Of a stretch of DNA of 64,000 nucleotides, positions 60,690 through 64,000 are shown in pieces; position 1 is the stretch's first letter; each line of letters opens with the position of its first letter. This stretch comes from Sphagnum compactum (Eukaryota > Bryophyta > Sphagnopsida > Sphagnales), in the NCBI GenBank assembly GCA_965153455.1, contig OZ234503.1, forward strand, positions 3,720,001 to 3,784,000. The letters are read 5' to 3'. The translations under genes were made by a program, and so were the position numbers. The notes under the pieces are model-generated. The model saw only the letters and a list, made by a program, of their open reading frames with translations, had not been told where the DNA came from and ran no database searches.

Positions 60690-62200
60690 TACCTGCAAAA
60701 TTCAACATGGCCCCAACAAGAGCCATCAATAAATTTATGACATCAAATCCAAAATCAAAGCTCAAGTTTCAAAAACACCACATCTCGAGGTCGAGCACAT
60801 TCTCTTTCTAGAGACAAAAATTGAGACGTTCTCCCTGGCATTGACTAACATACCAGTCTTCAATACCCCAGCTACCCTGCCTAGGTCAATATCATGCAGG
60901 CACATCTTGGGCCATTGTCAGCTGCTCAGAAGACTCAAGAAATACTCCTAATTGTATGTTCAAGAGCTAATCCTTCAAGAGCCCAATATGTACAGTTTGC
61001 AGACAGAAGGATTTCACCATATGTGCAGGCAACTGGTGAAAAAGACCCAAGATCATAAGCTAGAGTACATTTTCAGAGTTCATCCCTAGACTGACAGAAG
61101 AGCATCATTCTGGCTCTGAAAAAGATTTCACAAGGGTTTTTTCAAAGAGAGTCTGAGGAACTCAAGCTATGGAAATATAAACAGTCTCAAAGAATTTTGG
61201 GGCTTTCAAAAATGCCTGGACTCGGACTACTTAATTTGCACACTTGAGCCCATTTTCTGCTGTACCATTGTTGTAAGCTTCTGCTTTCCTGCATACTTAC
61301 TACACCCATGTGCAATGCACATGATGAATGAAAAATTATCAACCTCTCTTGTCTTTCTCTTGTTTCTTTTTGGGAAAAAGAGATCAGAAGAGATTGAGTT
61401 TCTAGTAGCACATTTCTGATCACCAAATTCGTCAAACGCTCAAATCTTCTTCCGGAAATAAGCTCGAAAACTCAAGCACATGGATTGGATGCAAAACAAC
61501 CCAATTATTCTATCCCCGTTCAATAAGCCGATCATGATAATAACTCTTCAGCATTCTGCCGAGATTTGTGAGAAACTGTTTGATGAGAACTCTCAGCCAG
61601 CCGCTGCCATCACAAGATGATCATGCTCGTGAAAGAGCTGGTCTACATACCATGGCACTTTGTTCAAAGCTGCTGGCACCCATGCAGCAGATTACACATA
61701 GCTGCTACTGCGGATTACACATGCTTTGTGATCGATCTGCACAACACCATGATATATACTGACGAGTTTTACAAGCTGCTGAAGATCTTGTCACTGGCAG
61801 TGAGAGATTTGGACAGCATTCATGAGCTGCAGGACAAGAAGGAGAAGAAGTTATCAAACGAAACGCCAAAAAATTTAAGCGGAGACCCCACTGACTTGCT
61901 TGATTCAAATCAAAACAAAAGTTGCAGGGCTCAGAGGAAGATCTAAAGGAGAGAAGCAGCAATTGCTCTACACCACAAAATAGGGGACAGATCTATACAT
62001 GAAAGAGCTTGCAGACTACCCAGTGGGATGAAATGAAATTTATAGGAGAGAGGAGGTGGTTTCTACAAATAGAATGAAATCATTGGAGCTTTCTTGACCA
62101 AAGACAGAAGACTCTGAAAACCATCCACAAGCGGAAGAGGAATGGCTTCAACTGGTTTCACAAAATTTAGACTCTAAAGCTTCTGGACCTATCAAAGCAA
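60690..62200. other. 5' flank of the MIP1/DUF547 gene
   Basis: Probably holds the 5' UTR, an upstream exon and the promoter on -. The open frame on + at 61617-61946 (about 110 codons) is relatively long for this region but has no recognised domain and overlaps open - strand sequence; I do not call it a gene. Confidence 0.4.
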
Positions 62201-62211
62201 GTTTAACAAAA

Positions 62212-62386
62212 TCCTTCAAGTTATTATTATAACTCTATAACTAATCTTAAGTTTCAACACAAGCCAAATTATCATGTTTCCAAAATCCTCTTATAAAAAA
62301 ATTGACCTATTATTTTACCTATCTAGAGGCCTATAAAAATCCCTTAAGCTACTAGTTATACTCTATAATGAATCTAACACAATATC
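62212..62386 (+). repeat. Dispersed repeat, copy 2 (shared with 33501-33670)
   Basis: Same orientation and nearly full-length similarity to 33501-33670, differing by scattered substitutions and small indels. Both copies lie 1-2 kb upstream of a host gene transcribed on - (the ELL-like gene and the MIP1/DUF547 gene). Confidence 0.8.
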
Positions 62387-62527
62387 CTTCTTGCCTTGGT
62401 AGGGTTTAGGCAAGGAAGGCCAACAAAGGAAAAACACATAATATCAGGAAAATGGAGCAATGAGCACTCTTGATATTACTGAACTCTTCCAACATTTGGT
62501 CTGAACAGAATTGTTAGTATATCTCTC

Positions 62528-62574
62528 CTTCCTTCCTTCCAAGAAACATTATTATTATTATTATTATTATTATT
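62528..62574 (+). repeat. (CCTT)n followed by (ATT)n microsatellite
   Basis: Three to four CCTT units, a short spacer, then about nine ATT units. Confidence 0.95.
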
Positions 62575-62599
62575 AGTATGTACTCTAGACCAGTGTTGG

Positions 62600-63230
62600 G
62601 CAGGTATCTGATTTTTAAAAAAAAATTACTGCATGTTCCAGGTACTTGAAAAAAAATCAGAAAATCAAAGAATTGTCAATTTGGGGTATTTTGAAAACAT
62701 TCCGAATTTATCCATTAGTTGCCCATTGTCTCTGGTCTACAAAGAGAAGTTGTAAAACTCCTCACGGTGTATCCATGGTCATTTGAATGATTAATTTTTT
62801 AAAAAAGTCAAGAATTGAGGAAGATATGGCCATTCAAAGTTTGAGGGGTCGAAAATACCCAAAACAAATCTGTAAATTACACTTGAAAATGGATGAATAA
62901 ATTTTTGCCCGCTTATGATCAAACAATCACATGTTCGCCAACAAATATTACCTATCCCACCACCAACACCAAGATGGATGATTTACAAAACGAATAGAAT
63001 TGTGTGCTTGATGTTTTATCTTTGTGTTCAACAAGGGCAACCAAATCACCGAACATTGGCATTTGAGGGTTTAGAGAAACCTAATTTTTTAAATGGCCAT
63101 GCACAGTGGGTCTTTGGACACCGTGGGCATAGTGGTTTTGTTCAAATGGAACACCATTTTGTTCCCATTCATTATCTTCCTTTCACTTGGCCCTACAATA
63201 CTTAATTGTTTTGGGCATGCTTCTTCTCTC
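62600..63230. other. Gene-free interval
   Basis: AT-rich DNA without supportable coding sequence. A CAGTGTTGGGCAGG tip at 62592 resembles the end of the hAT MITE at 34008, but no matching inverted end was found. Confidence 0.5.
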
Positions 63231-63349
63231 ACAAGGGTGTGATCATGTTGCAAAAGCTCTAGGTTTGAATCACAAAGCTCACAACTGTTGTTTTCGTGAA
63301 GGTGCAAGCTTATCAGCCCTCTTACTCTTTGCGTTGGTCTCAACGTACA

Positions 63350-64000
63350 AGTTAGAGTCATCCTCTTTGCATTGGTCTTCATATTCTCAAGGTGCAAAAT
63401 GTTTTTTTTTCGTTGGTCTTTTTGTCCTCAAGTTGCAAATGTCTTCTTTTTCACAACGACCTTCATGTTTTCAAGCTATTGCCATCTTCTTCTTAGCATT
63501 GGTCATTCTGTTCTAAAGTTGTTACCATCCTCTTCTTCACATTGGTCTTCTTATTCTCAAGCTACTACCATCCTCCTTTTCACAATGGTCTTCATGTACT
63601 AAAGTTGCAATCTGCCTCTTCTTTGCGTTCGTCTTCGTGTTTTCAAGTTGGACCCATCCTCCTTTTCACAATGGTTTTCATGTACTCAAGTTGCAATTTG
63701 CCTTTTCTTTGTGTTGGTCTTTGTGTTCTCAAGCTGGACCCATCCTCCTTTTCACAATGGTCTTCGTATACTCAAGTTGCGATTTCCCTCTTCTTTATGT
63801 TGGTCTTCATGTTATCAAACTGGACCCATCTTCATCTTCACATTGATTCTACTGTTTTCAAATTATTATCATTTTCATTTTCTTATTGGTCTTCTTGTTC
63901 TCAAGTTATTGCCCACTTCCTCTTCCCATCAGTCTTTGTGTTCTCAAGCTACAACCATCCTCATTTTCACAATCATCTTGTTATTCGTCATGCCACTATC
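63350..64000 (+). repeat. Satellite-like array, 86-bp period, truncated by the window end
   Basis: The marker TGGACCCATC recurs at about 63649, 63735 and 63821, an exact 86-bp step. Each unit contains two related halves with TTCACAATGGTCTTC and GTTGGTCTTCNTGTTCTCAA type words, so the ancestral unit may be about 43 bp. The earlier part (63350-63600) is more diverged. Pyrimidine-rich composition gives meaningless open frames on +. Confidence 0.85.

Noticed and set aside
61617-61946. + strand frame of about 110 codons upstream of the MIP1/DUF547 gene
   Set aside because: No domain and no exon partners; more likely 5' UTR or promoter sequence of the - strand gene.
62592-62610. CAGTGTTGGGCAGG resembling a hAT tip
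   Set aside because: No inverted partner and no 8-bp duplication found nearby; could be a solo tip by chance.
63225-63310. GGTTTGAATC word resembling a tRNA T-loop
   Set aside because: No acceptor, D-arm or anticodon arm can be paired around it.
1-64000. CRISPR arrays, operons, prophage or bacterial features
   Set aside because: The window is intron-rich plant nuclear DNA; tandem repeats here lack the repeat-spacer pattern.

Overview
This is a stretch of plant nuclear DNA. It contains genes with many GT-AG introns and three land-plant protein families (an ATL-type RING-H2 ligase, a MIP1-leucine-zipper/DUF547 protein and a plant ELL-like elongation factor), set in long AT-rich DNA full of class II transposon remnants. 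Short introns (about 140-1100 bp) argue against a large-intron conifer. I cannot name the species from sequence alone; a streptophyte or land plant is secure, anything narrower is a guess.

Layout. 1-14.2 kb is gene-poor: a SINE-like tRNA-derived segment, purine and AAC-rich degenerate repeats, microsatellites, a roughly 670-bp element with inverted ends, and two foldbacks. 14.6-15.1 kb holds minisatellite DNA directly upstream of a two-exon ATL RING-H2 gene (15508-17304, +). 22.5-32.5 kb is a 14-exon ELL/OCEL-domain gene (-), reconstructed exon by exon into an uninterrupted 1575-codon frame; a Tourist-like MITE lies in its first intron. 34.0-34.4 kb is a hAT-type MITE with a perfect 8-bp target duplication. 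35.1-47.4 kb is a single 12.35-kb Mutator-like element with about 190-bp terminal inverted repeats and a 9-bp target duplication (8 of 9 identical). It carries a decayed SWIM-type transposase on + and a second, unidentified decayed gene on -, in convergent orientation. 47.4-54.2 kb is AT-rich with one 140-bp CACTA-type foldback; 54.25-55.41 kb is a CACTA-ended element filled with TAGG/CCTA motifs. 56.0-60.7 kb is a 12-exon MIP1/DUF547 gene (-). The window ends in microsatellites, a dispersed repeat shared with 33.5 kb, and an 86-bp satellite running off the edge.

The three host genes do not form a pathway: one is a probable membrane ubiquitin ligase, one a nuclear transcription-elongation protein, one a plant protein of unknown biochemical activity. 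The most interesting object is the large Mutator-like element with its convergent second gene. Exon coordinates were worked out by hand from splice signals and reading-frame continuity and need transcript confirmation.
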